DNA of 64,000 nt from Paracoccus amoyensis (GTDB taxonomy: Bacteria > Pseudomonadota > Alphaproteobacteria > Rhodobacterales > Rhodobacteraceae). The notes beneath the pieces were generated by a model. The model was not told the DNA's origin, made no database searches, and saw only the letters and a list, made by a program, of their open reading frames with translations. The position numbers and the translations under genes were made by a program. The DNA lies in contig NZ_JACOQL010000001.1 of the NCBI RefSeq assembly GCF_014490725.1, positions 682,001 through 746,000 on the forward strand, read 5' to 3'. Position 1 is the stretch's first letter. Every line of letters begins with the position of its first letter. Below are positions 1 through 9,051 of this stretch, piece after piece.

Positions 1-41
1 AGGCGGTGCTGGACGCTTATGGGCGGGCGATCCACTTCTGA
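1..41 (+). CDS. 3' end of an unidentified gene (partial)
   Basis: The window opens inside a reading frame that reads AVLDAYGRAIHF and ends with TGA at 39-41. Twelve codons are too few to name a family. A terminator hairpin begins 30 bases downstream, which supports this being the true end of a plus-strand gene. The frame is inferred from that stop and terminator only. Confidence 0.4.
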   Translation, partial: AVLDAYGRAIHF

Positions 42-70
42 GTGGGGTGGAAGTGCTTGAGAATGAAGAG

Positions 71-96
71 ACCGGCCTTTAGGGGCCGGTTTTTTG
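71..96 (+). terminator. Rho-independent terminator
   Basis: ACCGGCC and GGCCGGT form a GC-rich stem around a short TTTAGG loop, followed directly by a run of T. It lies 30 bases after the stop of the partial gene at the left edge and should end that transcript. Confidence 0.85.
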
Positions 97-124
97 TTGT
101 AACCTAGGTTTTTTATTGATTGAT

Positions 125-835
125 TTATCCATCTGCCGTGACATTCCACTTAAATACAGATTTTTTAACCGAAAATAGCGCGAGATCAGATTCGTATAAA
201 TCCTGATTATACTGACCGTAGCCCCACATAATCGCTAATGTATTGTTAAGATTTTCATCTAAGTCACTAATTGGTATTGAAATGGTAACGGAAATTGATC
301 CATTTGGAGCAAGATAAATTTTGAATGCACTGTCATAAGAATGTTGATATACTATTTCGCTATCGTCAGAGCTTTTTGGTCTCCGCCCCGTCAGTTCTGA
401 TTGTATATCCAGATACTTCGCCGGCGTGGGTCCGTAACATGTAAATTTCAGGTGAACTGCTATAAATTCGTCTCTGGTTATTTCTTCAGTGAACCTATCG
501 ATGATTACCCATGGTCTCGTTTGCGCATTGCCGATAATATTTTGATCTTCAGCCATCTTGCGAGTAGCATCTAGTGTTTCGCGAGTTGCTTTCAGTGTCT
601 GTGCGACAAGATACACAGCATAAACGCTAATCAGCGTGGCTACCATTCCTGATATACCTTGCAGCCACGCCGGCACTTCCTTTATTTCGCCGATCTGAAA
701 TGCGCCTACGGCCATTGAGAGAATGAAACCGCCCAAAACACCCGCGACAGCACCGACAGTCAAGGTGTTCTGCTTATCCTGTCGTTCGAGGCATCTTTTC
801 CTTGGTTCTCTGTGGGGTGTGTGGTTATCTTTCAT
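125..835 (-). CDS. Hypothetical membrane protein with two N-terminal TM segments
   Basis: Unrecognised protein of about 236 residues. Two hydrophobic stretches near the N-terminus (around GAVAGVLGGFILSMAVGAF and GISGMVATLISVYAVYLVAQ) should span the membrane. A short helical linker (TLKATRETLDATRKMAEDQ) and a soluble C-terminal domain starting near RPWVIIDRF follow. That layout is common in uncharacterised proteins of mobile or accessory regions; the comparison is inference. The start at 835 has GGAAG four bases upstream; an in-frame ATG at 886 would add 17 residues and has no better ribosome site. Base composition is clearly AT-richer than the genes from 1153 onward, which suggests transfer. 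No function can be assigned. Confidence 0.6.
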   Translation of the reverse strand: MKDNHTPHREPRKRCLERQDKQNTLTVGAVAGVLGGFILSMAVGAFQIGEIKEVPAWLQGISGMVATLISVYAVYLVAQTLKATRETLDATRKMAEDQNIIGNAQTRPWVIIDRFTEEITRDEFIAVHLKFTCYGPTPAKYLDIQSELTGRRPKSSDDSEIVYQHSYDSAFKIYLAPNGSISVTISIPISDLDENLNNTLAIMWGYGQYNQDLYESDLALFSVKKSVFKWNVTADG

Positions 836-1152
836 GATCTTCCATCTGTCGTTTTGCGTGCTTACACAACGAGTGTCCTCCCACATATCCCTTGAGCCGG
901 AGCCGTTGGCGGATTGCCACTACAACATCCCCACGCACTAAACCCGACTGTGCGCTAAAGCGCACCCTACAACTACGCTCCACCCGCAGCGTGCGCTTCA
1001 ACTCGTCGATTCCCTAGAAAACCAGTGTACGGCCTGTGTACAGCCCGTGCCGCCTCTGTGTACGGATGGTGCAGGCAAAAACCCAGCATTTGCTGCCCCA
1101 AACGCTGCGGGATATCGCGCGACATCGTCCGCAACGCGCGCAGCTGTTGCGT
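836..1152. other. Intergenic stretch without a convincing gene
   Basis: About 317 bases between the hypothetical membrane protein and the MscS gene, both on the minus strand. It holds the palindrome at 950-970 and three close copies of a TGTGTAC/GTGTACGG-like word at about 1024-1065. The open frames that cross it on the plus strand are antisense to neighbouring genes and look like no protein. Confidence 0.5.
950..970. repeat. REP-like palindrome
   Basis: GTGCGCTAAAGCGCAC is a perfect 16-base palindrome followed by CCTAC. Read on the other strand it is GTAGGGTGCGCTTTAGCGCAC, the form of a palindromic unit repeated in many bacterial genomes. Only one copy is visible in this window, so its repeat nature here is inferred from that resemblance. 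Confidence 0.45.
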
Positions 1153-1719
1153 TCAGCTCTGCGGCGTCATGTCGTGATTTTCCGGCAACTTGATCATCGT
1201 ATTCTGCGCCATCGTCCCGTTTGCCACAATGATCTTGCGCCCATCATCCGTCCGCAGGACGGTGAAGCCAAGCGACATGTCCTCGACCACGCCCACTTCG
1301 CAATCCTGCGGCGTCGGTGCCGATATCTGCAGCCTGTCGCCGCGCCGGAAGGGGCGGTAAAGGACAAGACTGATCCCGGCGACAAGGTTGCCCAGCGTGG
1401 TCTGTGCGGCAAAGCCGATCACCACGGATACGAGGCTGACACCGGCCAGAAGCGCGGTTCCCAGACGGTGCAGGACCGGCACCATATGGGCGTAAAGCGT
1501 GAACAGCAGCAGCCAGATCAGCAGGATGGACAGCTGACTGACAAAAGACAGGGCGATCTGGTCGATCTGGTCTGAACGATCGTGCAGGATCGCCTCTTTC
1601 AGCAGTCGCCGCACCAGCCAGGACAGGATCAAGCCCGCGAGAAACAAAAACGCTGCAAGGATCGCGGCCCCCAAGGGTTTGCCGGGATCAAAAAGATGCT
1701 GAACTGCCTCTAACGTCAT
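1153..1719 (-). CDS. MscS-family mechanosensitive channel (short form)
   Basis: A 188-residue inner-membrane protein with three predicted membrane helices and the conserved pore and beta-domain region of small-conductance mechanosensitive channels (VSVVIGFAAQTTLGNLVAGI, then LYRPFRRGDRLQI). Such channels release solutes when osmotic pressure drops. It stops shortly after the beta domain (KLPENHDMTPQS), so the large C-terminal vestibule domain of classical MscS is missing; other short family members exist. The start has GAGGG a few bases upstream. It lies 42 bases downstream of the penicillin-acylase-like gene on the same strand, so the two are probably co-transcribed. Confidence 0.88.
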   Translation of the reverse strand: MTLEAVQHLFDPGKPLGAAILAAFLFLAGLILSWLVRRLLKEAILHDRSDQIDQIALSFVSQLSILLIWLLLFTLYAHMVPVLHRLGTALLAGVSLVSVVIGFAAQTTLGNLVAGISLVLYRPFRRGDRLQISAPTPQDCEVGVVEDMSLGFTVLRTDDGRKIIVANGTMAQNTMIKLPENHDMTPQS

Positions 1720-1761
1720 GGTTCCCTCGTAAATAACACTCGCGTGGTCATTGCGGTCGGC

Positions 1762-4182
1762 TTAGTTCTGTTCAGGCTCCAGCCGGGTGATCCCTGTTGC
1801 CGCTGCGCGGGCCAGATCCGGGTCCAGCGACATGCCGATATATTCACCTCGTCGCCACAAATCCGCCAGATCGTCATAGTGCCGCGACAGCGGATGCCCC
1901 GATTGCCCGGTCGAGATGATGAACACCGAACTGTCCGGGTCGGCCAGATCATAAACGCCGCGATAACCGGGGCCGGTTGCCGTCTCGAACGGGGCGGTGC
2001 CGTAACCCAGTCCCGGCATGCGTGAGACCGTAAACGGACCGCCAGACAGAGATTGCGTCAGGTTGACGACCCAACGAAGCCCGGCGATCTGTCCCAGAAC
2101 CGGATGCGTATGCCGCGCCTGATGCGCGTCGCCCCATCTCCAGCTGGTGACGTCGGGGCCGTATTTTTCTGACAGATCAAGGATCGCGCGATCCAGAGAC
2201 TGACGGGCGATGGTCGTACAATCCTCGGTCGGGGCGCTTTGCACGACATCGCACCATGCCGCCGCTCCGTCACGGTTGCGGAATACTGCGTCGATAAAGG
2301 CCGGGTGCAGAACGCGGATGTCATCGGCCATCGGGCCAAGCTCATCACGGATCAACCTGTTCTGCAGTGCCGCCATCCATGCGGAATAGATCAACGGCTC
2401 GGGCAGATGCTCGTTCATTGCGCCGTCCCATTCTGCAAGCAGGTTCAGCGCATCCTGACGCTGCCGTTCAGGCGACCCGGCTGCGGCCGGTTCGCCGGTG
2501 AACCAAAGTTCGGCCCCGACAATCGGCAGCAGCGCGCGGGCGGCCGGGCTGACCATATCCAGTTGCGCGGCGATAAAACTGTCACGGGAATGGATCTCTC
2601 GGTCCTGTAGCAGCCAGCTTAGCCTGCTACGGCGCAGGGCCAGCGTTCCAGCCTCTTCCGTGGCCAGCACGATGCCGTTATCCGTGGATTGCGAACTGCC
2701 GTTCAGTGCGACAATCCCTGTCCAATCGGCGCTGGTTTCCCAGCCAGGGACGGGCAGCGCGCCGCCTGTCGGATGACTGGCCGCGCGTTCCGGGGCAGCT
2801 CCGACCGTCAGCTGGCGTATTGATTCATTGTCGGCCAGAGTGACATTCATCGGGGGCGCGATGACCCCTTCCGCGATTTTGGCTGCGCCGGCGGTGTTGC
2901 TGGCATACATCAACCCCATCAAAGCCGACATGGTCGTGTCCGAATTCGATGACCCGGTCCAGCGCAAAGATGGAACGAAACCAGCAGGGGTAATATCGGA
3001 CAGACCTGCATCAAACCCCGGAACCAGCGGGCCGTTGCGGCTGAAACGCAGCATGATGTTGCGATCGGGTTCATCCAGAACGCGGATCACTTCGCGTCGC
3101 GATTCCAGATCCACCCAGCCGGTAGGGCCGCGATAGCGGTCGGGACTGCCCGGCTGAATTTCCTCCATCGCGATATCGGCGTCATCTATGGGAGCGGGCG
3201 TCAGACCCCATGCAAGATGTGGATTACGGCCTGACAGAATGACCGGCATGCCCGGAATTGTCGCGCCGATCACCCCGCCCGAGGATAATTGCAATCGCGC
3301 CAGATAATACAGCGACGGCGAAATCAGCGGCGCTTGTGGATCATTCGCCAGCAAAGCACCGTTGGCGGCGGTTCGCGCTGGCAAGGCGGCAAAGCCGTTC
3401 GCACCCAGGCCATCGCCCGGACGAAGAAAGTTTTCGACCGAACGTTCGCCATCTGCACGTGATCTGCGTTCAGGAATTGCGAACCGCGCACCGGGAAAAA
3501 GCGAGGTGTAATCGGGTAGCGCGGCAGGGCCACCTTCGGCGCGCAGCAGATCGGTTCCGCGATCCGGCCATGCCATGGACAACCGTGCGCGCAGGATTTC
3601 GGTGGCGGCGGAATTGCTGCTTGCAGCGGCAATCAGCTTCAGGATGGCCAGTGAATCCGCCGGTTGCCAGTAGGAAATATTCTGTGGGCGCAGGAAAAAT
3701 TCCGGCGCGCCACGGCCAAGCGCCTGTTCGTTCACCTGGGCGATCCATTGGTTCACACCGGCAGAATAGGCCGTCAGCGCAGCCATGGTTGCATCGTCCT
3801 GCATATCGACTGATTCCGATGCATTGCGATACAATTCCAACCGCCGCGCCAGATCGTCGGCGGAAAAGGCCTTGGCGCCATACACCTCGGACAGGCGGCC
3901 CTGCGCGGCGCGGCGCAGCAAGGTCATCTGAAAAAGGCGATCCTGCGCATGGGCCAGCCCAAGGGCAAAAAAGACATCCTCGTCATTCGAGCCAAAGATA
4001 TGCGGAACGTTTTCGGTAGAACGGACAATCTCGACCGGGGCAGAGATCCCCTGGACGCGGTAGGTCGCGTTATAGTCGGGCAGCGATCGCGTCGCAAAAT
4101 ACCACGTCAGCACCATGGTCAGGACCAGCACGACGATGAGCGCGACGGTTGCCCTGAGTAACCAGCGAAAGAGTGTCAGCAT
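1762..4182 (-). CDS. Penicillin acylase family protein, nucleophile Ser replaced by Ala
   Basis: An 806-residue Ntn-hydrolase-family protein with an N-terminal membrane anchor (about residues 8-28) and the layout of penicillin, AHL and cephalosporin acylases: alpha chain (VEIVRSTENVPHIFG, ALGLAHAQDRLFQM), spacer, then the start of the beta chain (LLANDP, HLAWGLT). Active members cut themselves before a Ser in a G-S-N motif, and that Ser becomes the nucleophile. Here the motif reads GLGANGFAAL. Ala261 (codon at 3400-3402) aligns without gaps to the Ser, counted from the downstream R-T-A and LLANDP landmarks. The protein may therefore be neither processed nor catalytic. The frame is otherwise intact and full length, so it is not an ordinary decayed gene. 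Confidence 0.85.
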   Translation of the reverse strand: MLTLFRWLLRATVALIVVLVLTMVLTWYFATRSLPDYNATYRVQGISAPVEIVRSTENVPHIFGSNDEDVFFALGLAHAQDRLFQMTLLRRAAQGRLSEVYGAKAFSADDLARRLELYRNASESVDMQDDATMAALTAYSAGVNQWIAQVNEQALGRGAPEFFLRPQNISYWQPADSLAILKLIAAASSNSAATEILRARLSMAWPDRGTDLLRAEGGPAALPDYTSLFPGARFAIPERRSRADGERSVENFLRPGDGLGANGFAALPARTAANGALLANDPQAPLISPSLYYLARLQLSSGGVIGATIPGMPVILSGRNPHLAWGLTPAPIDDADIAMEEIQPGSPDRYRGPTGWVDLESRREVIRVLDEPDRNIMLRFSRNGPLVPGFDAGLSDITPAGFVPSLRWTGSSNSDTTMSALMGLMYASNTAGAAKIAEGVIAPPMNVTLADNESIRQLTVGAAPERAASHPTGGALPVPGWETSADWTGIVALNGSSQSTDNGIVLATEEAGTLALRRSRLSWLLQDREIHSRDSFIAAQLDMVSPAARALLPIVGAELWFTGEPAAAGSPERQRQDALNLLAEWDGAMNEHLPEPLIYSAWMAALQNRLIRDELGPMADDIRVLHPAFIDAVFRNRDGAAAWCDVVQSAPTEDCTTIARQSLDRAILDLSEKYGPDVTSWRWGDAHQARHTHPVLGQIAGLRWVVNLTQSLSGGPFTVSRMPGLGYGTAPFETATGPGYRGVYDLADPDSSVFIISTGQSGHPLSRHYDDLADLWRRGEYIGMSLDPDLARAAATGITRLEPEQN

Positions 4183-4363
4183 GTCGCAAGGGGGTCCATA
4201 AGCTGGTCAGCTCTCTACTGGATGCCTGTGGCGCTTGACCACGGCGCGTCGGGGTGATCGGGTGCTGCATAAGGCAGCCGCAGTCGCTTTACAACGAGGC
4301 TGCAGCACAAACTTAAATCGCCCGCGACATGTTGAGGCGATACAACACAAGGGGATGATGGCG

Positions 4364-5230
4364 ATGGCGAAGGTGGCGTTTTTGGGACTGGGCGTGATGG
4401 GCGCCCCGATGGCAGGGCATTTGCAATCCGCAGGACACGCCGTCACGGTCTATAACCGCACGGCCTTCAAGGCGCAGGACTGGGCAGAGAAGCATGGCGG
4501 CAAATGGGCCAAGACGCCTGAAGATGCGGCCAAGGATGCCGATTTTGTAATGGCCTGCGTGGGCAATGACCATGATTTGCGGCAGGTCTGCATCGGCGAT
4601 CACGGGGCTTTCGCAGGCATGCGCAAAGGTGCAATTTTTGTGGATCACACCACGGTTTCCGCCGCTGTTACCCGCGAACTGGCCGACATCGCGCAAGAGA
4701 TGATGATTGGCTATGTCGATGCGCCGATCTCTGGCGGTCAGGCGGGGGCCGAAAATGGCCAGCTTTCCGTCATGTGCGGCGGTGCGCAGGGCGATTTTGA
4801 CAAAGCTGCGCCCGTGATCGACGCCTACGCCAAGATCTGCCGTCTGATGGGCCCGGTCGGGGCGGGACAAATGACCAAGATGTGCAACCAGATCGCGATT
4901 GCGGGGCTGGTGCAGGCTTTGTCCGAATCGCTGGCTTTCGCGCAAAAGGCCGGTCTGGATGTCGAAAAAGTCGTCGAAGTCATCAGCCAGGGCGCAGCAG
5001 GGAGCTGGCAGATGGTCAACCGCCACAAAACCATGGCAGCGGGCGAATTCAATCATGGTTTTGCGGTGGATTGGATGCGCAAGGATCTTGGGATCTGTTT
5101 GTCGGCCGCGGATGATCTGAAGGCCTCATTGCCCGTGACGGCGCTGGTCGATCAGTTCTACAAGGACGTGCAGAACATGGGCGGCGGTCGGTGGGATACA
5201 TCGTCACTGATTGCCCGGCTGACGAACTAG
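4364..5230 (+). CDS. 3-hydroxyisobutyrate dehydrogenase-like NAD(P) oxidoreductase
   Basis: A beta-hydroxyacid dehydrogenase of 288 residues. The Rossmann motif GLGVMG lies at residues 8-13, the substrate-binding signature (DAPISGGQAG) at about 119-128, and the catalytic Lys172 in GQMTKMCNQ. The family oxidises 3-hydroxyisobutyrate, tartronate semialdehyde or related acids; the exact substrate cannot be read here. The start at 4364 has AAGGGG nine bases upstream. Earlier ATGs at 4355 and 4358 are too close to that site, and one at 4235 would add non-homologous sequence. A hotdog thioesterase follows 32 bases later on the same strand. Confidence 0.88.
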   Translation: MAKVAFLGLGVMGAPMAGHLQSAGHAVTVYNRTAFKAQDWAEKHGGKWAKTPEDAAKDADFVMACVGNDHDLRQVCIGDHGAFAGMRKGAIFVDHTTVSAAVTRELADIAQEMMIGYVDAPISGGQAGAENGQLSVMCGGAQGDFDKAAPVIDAYAKICRLMGPVGAGQMTKMCNQIAIAGLVQALSESLAFAQKAGLDVEKVVEVISQGAAGSWQMVNRHKTMAAGEFNHGFAVDWMRKDLGICLSAADDLKASLPVTALVDQFYKDVQNMGGGRWDTSSLIARLTN

Positions 5231-5262
5231 GCCGCGGTTTTGAGGATACAGGAGGACGGATT

Positions 5263-5652
5263 GTGACCGAAGTCAGCAGGCAATTGGACGGCAAGATCAA
5301 TTTTACCATCGGCACGGTGACCGAGGATGAGGCCCTTGGCGAGATGCCGGTTCAGGCAGGGATTCAGAACCCGTTCGGCACGATCCACGCTGGCGCGCTT
5401 GTCTGGTTCGCGGATGTGATTGCAACCAATCTGGTGTTGGGCGGAAAGCCAGTCACCGAAGGGATGGACAGCTTTCCCGTGGCAGTCACGCTGAACGCCC
5501 AGCTTCTGGCGAATTGCCGGGAAGGTCTGGTGACGGCGCGTGCCACCTGGGTCAAGCGCGGGCGACGTGTGTCGACAGTGCGCACATTGGTCAGTAGTCC
5601 AGACGGAAAAGTGTTGATGGACCTGACATCAACACATATTTCGGCCCGATAG
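5263..5652 (+). CDS. PaaI-type hotdog thioesterase
   Basis: A 129-residue hotdog-fold protein of the PaaI/YbgC-like acyl-CoA thioesterase group. It has the usual active-site stretch NPFGTIHAGALVWFAD (residues about 36-51), where the conserved Asn, His-x-Gly and acidic residue lie. It should hydrolyse an acyl-CoA or aryl-CoA. The GTG start at 5263 is chosen because AGGAGG lies seven bases upstream; the ATG at 5191 sits inside the preceding gene. An acyl-CoA ligase gene follows about 90 bases downstream, so this is probably a small acyl-CoA operon. Confidence 0.85.
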   Translation: MTEVSRQLDGKINFTIGTVTEDEALGEMPVQAGIQNPFGTIHAGALVWFADVIATNLVLGGKPVTEGMDSFPVAVTLNAQLLANCREGLVTARATWVKRGRRVSTVRTLVSSPDGKVLMDLTSTHISAR

Positions 5653-5740
5653 CCCAAACATTCCGCCCTCGTCCCGACGTCAGACTTGATCCCAACGATG
5701 GCTTTCCACAATTTATGTGCGAGGAATATGGGAGGGGACT

Positions 5741-7374
5741 ATGGAAGGTCTGATGATGCATCGCCCGCTGTTGCAGGGCGGGCTTCTGGATTTTGCTGCC
5801 GACAGCTTTCCCGATGCCGAGATCGTCTCGCGTCGGGTGGAAGGGGACACGCACCGTGAAACCTATGCCGAAGCGCGGGAGAGGGTGACGCAACTTTCCT
5901 TCGCGCTGGACGCCCTTGGGGTTCAGATGGGGGACCGCGCGCCACGCTGGCATGGAACGGCTATCGCCATTTTGAGCTTTATTACGCCATTTCAGGCGTC
6001 GGTGCCGTTTGTCACACGCTTAATCCGCGCCTTTCGGCCGAGCAGATGATTTATATCATCCGCCATGCCGAAGATAAGGTTCTGTTCACCGATCTGACAT
6101 TCGTTCCACTGCTGGAAAAGTTGCAAGACCATTTTCCGCCGCTGCGTTATGTCATCATGACCGACCGTGCGCATATGCCCCAGACCACCCTTGACGCGCT
6201 GTGTTATGAAGAATTGTTGGAAGGTCAGCCAACGCAACGCCTGTGGCCCGAATTTCCTGAAACGACAGCATCCGGCCTGTGCTATACATCTGGCACCACC
6301 GGCGATCCCAAGGGGGTGCTGTATACACATCGCTCTAACGTGCTGCATGCATTGTCGGTTGCGACGGTTCTTGGCCCCGATCTGCGGTATGAACCGCGAA
6401 TTCTGCCCGTTGTCCCGCTGTTTCACGTCAATGCCTGGGGACTGCCTTTCACGGCGCCGCTGGTGGGCGGCAGTCTGATCATGCCCGGACCGTTTCTGGA
6501 TGGCGCAAGCCTGTGGGATCTATGTCAGAGTGAGCGCGTCGAAACCGCTTGGGGCGTGCCGACCATCTGGCAGGGGCTGTTCACCGAAATCCAGAAACGG
6601 GGCCGCAAACCTGATGCCTTGCGCCATATGGTCGTGGGCGGCAGCGCAATGCCCCGCAGCCTGATCGAAAGCTATGAACAGGTTGGCGTTGATGTGAACC
6701 ACGCATGGGGGATGACAGAAACCTCACCGCTTGGGACGCAGGGGGCGCTGCCGGTCAACAAATTCGATGCGCCCTTCACGGAACGCATGGCGTTGAAGGC
6801 CAGTCAGGGGAAACGCGTTTTCGGCGTGGATATGAAGATCGTTGACGAAGACGGTCAGCCAATGCCGCAGGATGGTGAGGCGATTGGCGAGCTTTACGTT
6901 CGCGGCAACACCGTCATGGGAAGCTATTTCAAGAATGACACAGCGACGAACCAGGCGATGGATGCAGAGGGCTGGTTCGGAACGGGCGATGTCGCCTCGA
7001 TTTCGGCCAGTGGTCGGTTGACGATACGTGACCGGGCCAAGGATCTGATCAAATCGGGTGGTGAGTGGATCAGCTCGATTGATCTGGAAAATCTGGCATT
7101 GGCGCATCCAAAGATCGCGCAATGTGCGGTTATCGCGATGCCACATCCCAAATGGGATGAACGTCCGGTGCTGATCGCCAAACCGGTTGATCCGTTGGAC
7201 CCGCCAACATTGGAAGATGTGAACCAGATGCTGTCGCAGAATCTGGCACGCTGGCAGCTACCCGATGATCTGATTTTGGTCGAAGAACTGCCTCTGACCG
7301 CGACCGGAAAGATCAGCAAACTGACGCTTCGTCAGCAATTCAAGGATTATGTCCTGCCTGATCTGGCAGGATAG
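5741..7374 (+). pseudogene. Long-chain acyl-CoA ligase, broken by a 1-base frameshift
   Basis: An AMP-forming fatty-acid-CoA ligase of about 540 residues in two frames. The first runs from ATG 5741 (GGAGGGG four bases upstream) to about 5939. The second continues with ATLAWNGYRHFELYYAISG and contains all the adenylation motifs: YTSGTTGDPKGV, GWFGTGD and the C-terminal Lys in LTATGKISK. Adding one base between 5939 and 5940 (gac cgc gNc gcc acg) restores GDR-x-ATLAWNG, the usual family sequence. A downstream ATG at 6046 lacks the N-terminal 100 residues. This is a recent pseudogene or a sequencing error, because the rest is undamaged. The 3' end overlaps the convergent thioesterase gene by 35 bases. 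Confidence 0.85.
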
Positions 7375-7825
7375 GCCTCTGGGCTGGCGGCACGATCAAT
7401 GTCGCCAGCGCATCTCTTTGTGCCTTGGGTGTTTCCATTGGCCGGCGTGTCGCGCTGTCCACAGTCACCATGGTAAAATGGCTGCGGGCGGATTCGATAT
7501 CCTGACCGGCGCGAAACATGCCCATCGACAGCCTGAATGAGCTTTTTCCTATCCGGTCGATCCTGACCCCGATCTCCAACCTGTCGGGATAGGAAAGTTC
7601 AGTGAAATAGGTGCAGCCGTTTTCAACGACAACCTGGATCGGACCGCCCGAAGATCCGTCCAGAAATCCGCGTTTGATCAATGACATATTCATGGCTTCA
7701 TCGAAAAGCTCATAATAGGTCGCGTTATAGATATGGCCGAATTGGTCATTGTCGTTCCAGCGCGTCTGAAGGTGCTGGAATTCGGCATAGGCACGGCGGT
7801 CTCGTGGTGGTTCCCTGTGGTCCAA
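7340..7825 (-). CDS. Acyl-CoA thioesterase, 4HBT/FadM-like
   Basis: A 161-residue hotdog thioesterase with the 4-hydroxybenzoyl-CoA thioesterase signature RWNDNDQFGHIYNATYYELFDEA near the N-terminus, where the second Asp is the expected catalytic residue. It should release free acid from a short-chain or aromatic acyl-CoA. The TTG at 7825 is preceded by GGAAGGA at good spacing and begins just before the conserved domain. The open frame runs upstream to 8191 but overlaps the divergent alcohol dehydrogenase there. It converges on and overlaps the end of the acyl-CoA ligase. Confidence 0.75.
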   Translation of the reverse strand: MDHREPPRDRRAYAEFQHLQTRWNDNDQFGHIYNATYYELFDEAMNMSLIKRGFLDGSSGGPIQVVVENGCTYFTELSYPDRLEIGVRIDRIGKSSFRLSMGMFRAGQDIESARSHFTMVTVDSATRRPMETPKAQRDALATLIVPPAQRPILPDQAGHNP

Positions 7826-7921
7826 ACTGTGTCCTTCCGCTGATCCCGGACAGCCTAGGGCGAAGGCTTGACAGTTGAAAGGTCGGGCGAAACTGTGATG
7901 CCGAAAAGTGGAGGATGGATC

Positions 7922-9046
7922 ATGCGGACACGCGGCGCGGTGCTGGAACAGATGGGATTGCCAAGACCTTATGGGAAAAGCAAACCCCTGCGTATCGCCG
8001 AGGTCCAGCTGGATGCACCCGGTCCCGGCGAATTGCGGATCAAAATGACGGCGGCCGGTCTTTGCCATTCCGATCTGTCCACCATCAATGGCGACAGACC
8101 ACGCGATATGCCGGTTTTGCTGGGGCATGAAGCATCCGGCGTGGTCGAGGCGGTGGGCCCTTATGTGACGCGCTTCACGCCGGGCGATCATGTCGTGTTG
8201 ATCTTTGCGCCCTCATGCGGCCATTGCATGCCCTGCGCCGAAGGGCGTCCAGCACTGTGCGAACCCGCAGCAATTGCTGGGGGCAAGGGCACGCTGATCA
8301 GCGGGGCAAAGCGTATCCACGAAGGTGACAGGGTCATTGATCATCATATCGGTGTGTCAGGCTTTGCGGAACATGCCGTCGTGTCCGAGGCGTCTTGCGT
8401 AAAAATCGACAAGTCGATCCCGTTGGACCGCGCCGCATTGTTGGGCTGTGCGGTGTTGACCGGCGTGGGCGCGGTCATCAACACGGGGGCACTGAAAGCG
8501 GGTCAAAGCTGCGCGATCATAGGCTTGGGCGGGGTCGGGCTTGCCGCATTGCTGGGGGCTGTGGCCGCGGGTGCGCGACAGGTCATTGCCGTCGATATAT
8601 CCGACGAAAAACTGCGTGCGGCCAAAGATTTGGGTGCGACTCATACAGTCAATTCGAAAGACCCGGATGCGCTTGCGCACTTGCGCGAAATCTCGGGCGG
8701 CGGCGTGGATCTGGCTGTCGAACTTGCCGGTGTGGTGCCGGCGTTGGAATTTGCATATGAGGCCGCACGGCGCGGCGGCACGATTGTCACCGCGGGTTTG
8801 CCCCATCCGAATGCCAAGATGGCCTTTGCGCCGGTGACCCTGACGGCGGGGGAAAAAACCCTGAAGGGCAGTTATATGGGATCATGCGTTCCGATGCGCG
8901 ATATCCCACGCTTTGCCGACATGATGATGTCGGGCAAACTGCCCATTGAAAAGCTGGTCACGCACGAACTGACTTTGGATGAGATCAACGAGGGGTTTGA
9001 GCGTCTGGCAGATGGGTCGGCAATTCGGCAGCTGATCCGGTTCTGA
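7922..9046 (+). CDS. Zinc-dependent alcohol dehydrogenase (MDR family)
   Basis: A medium-chain dehydrogenase of 374 residues. Catalytic zinc ligands appear as Cys48 (GLCHSD) and His69-Glu70 (GHEASG). Four structural-zinc cysteines lie at 99, 102, 105 and 113. The cofactor motif GLGGVGLAALLG and the class III-like spacing point to a NAD-dependent alcohol or S-(hydroxymethyl)glutathione-type dehydrogenase; the substrate is not readable. GGAGG lies seven bases before ATG 7922. Earlier starts at 7868 and 7898 lack this site. The promoter region is shared with the divergent thioesterase. Confidence 0.88.
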   Translation: MRTRGAVLEQMGLPRPYGKSKPLRIAEVQLDAPGPGELRIKMTAAGLCHSDLSTINGDRPRDMPVLLGHEASGVVEAVGPYVTRFTPGDHVVLIFAPSCGHCMPCAEGRPALCEPAAIAGGKGTLISGAKRIHEGDRVIDHHIGVSGFAEHAVVSEASCVKIDKSIPLDRAALLGCAVLTGVGAVINTGALKAGQSCAIIGLGGVGLAALLGAVAAGARQVIAVDISDEKLRAAKDLGATHTVNSKDPDALAHLREISGGGVDLAVELAGVVPALEFAYEAARRGGTIVTAGLPHPNAKMAFAPVTLTAGEKTLKGSYMGSCVPMRDIPRFADMMMSGKLPIEKLVTHELTLDEINEGFERLADGSAIRQLIRF

Positions 9047-9051
9047 CACGA

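Noticed and set aside
1024-1065. Short TGTGTAC-like direct repeats as a CRISPR or iteron array
   Set aside because: The copies are too short, unevenly spaced and only three in number.
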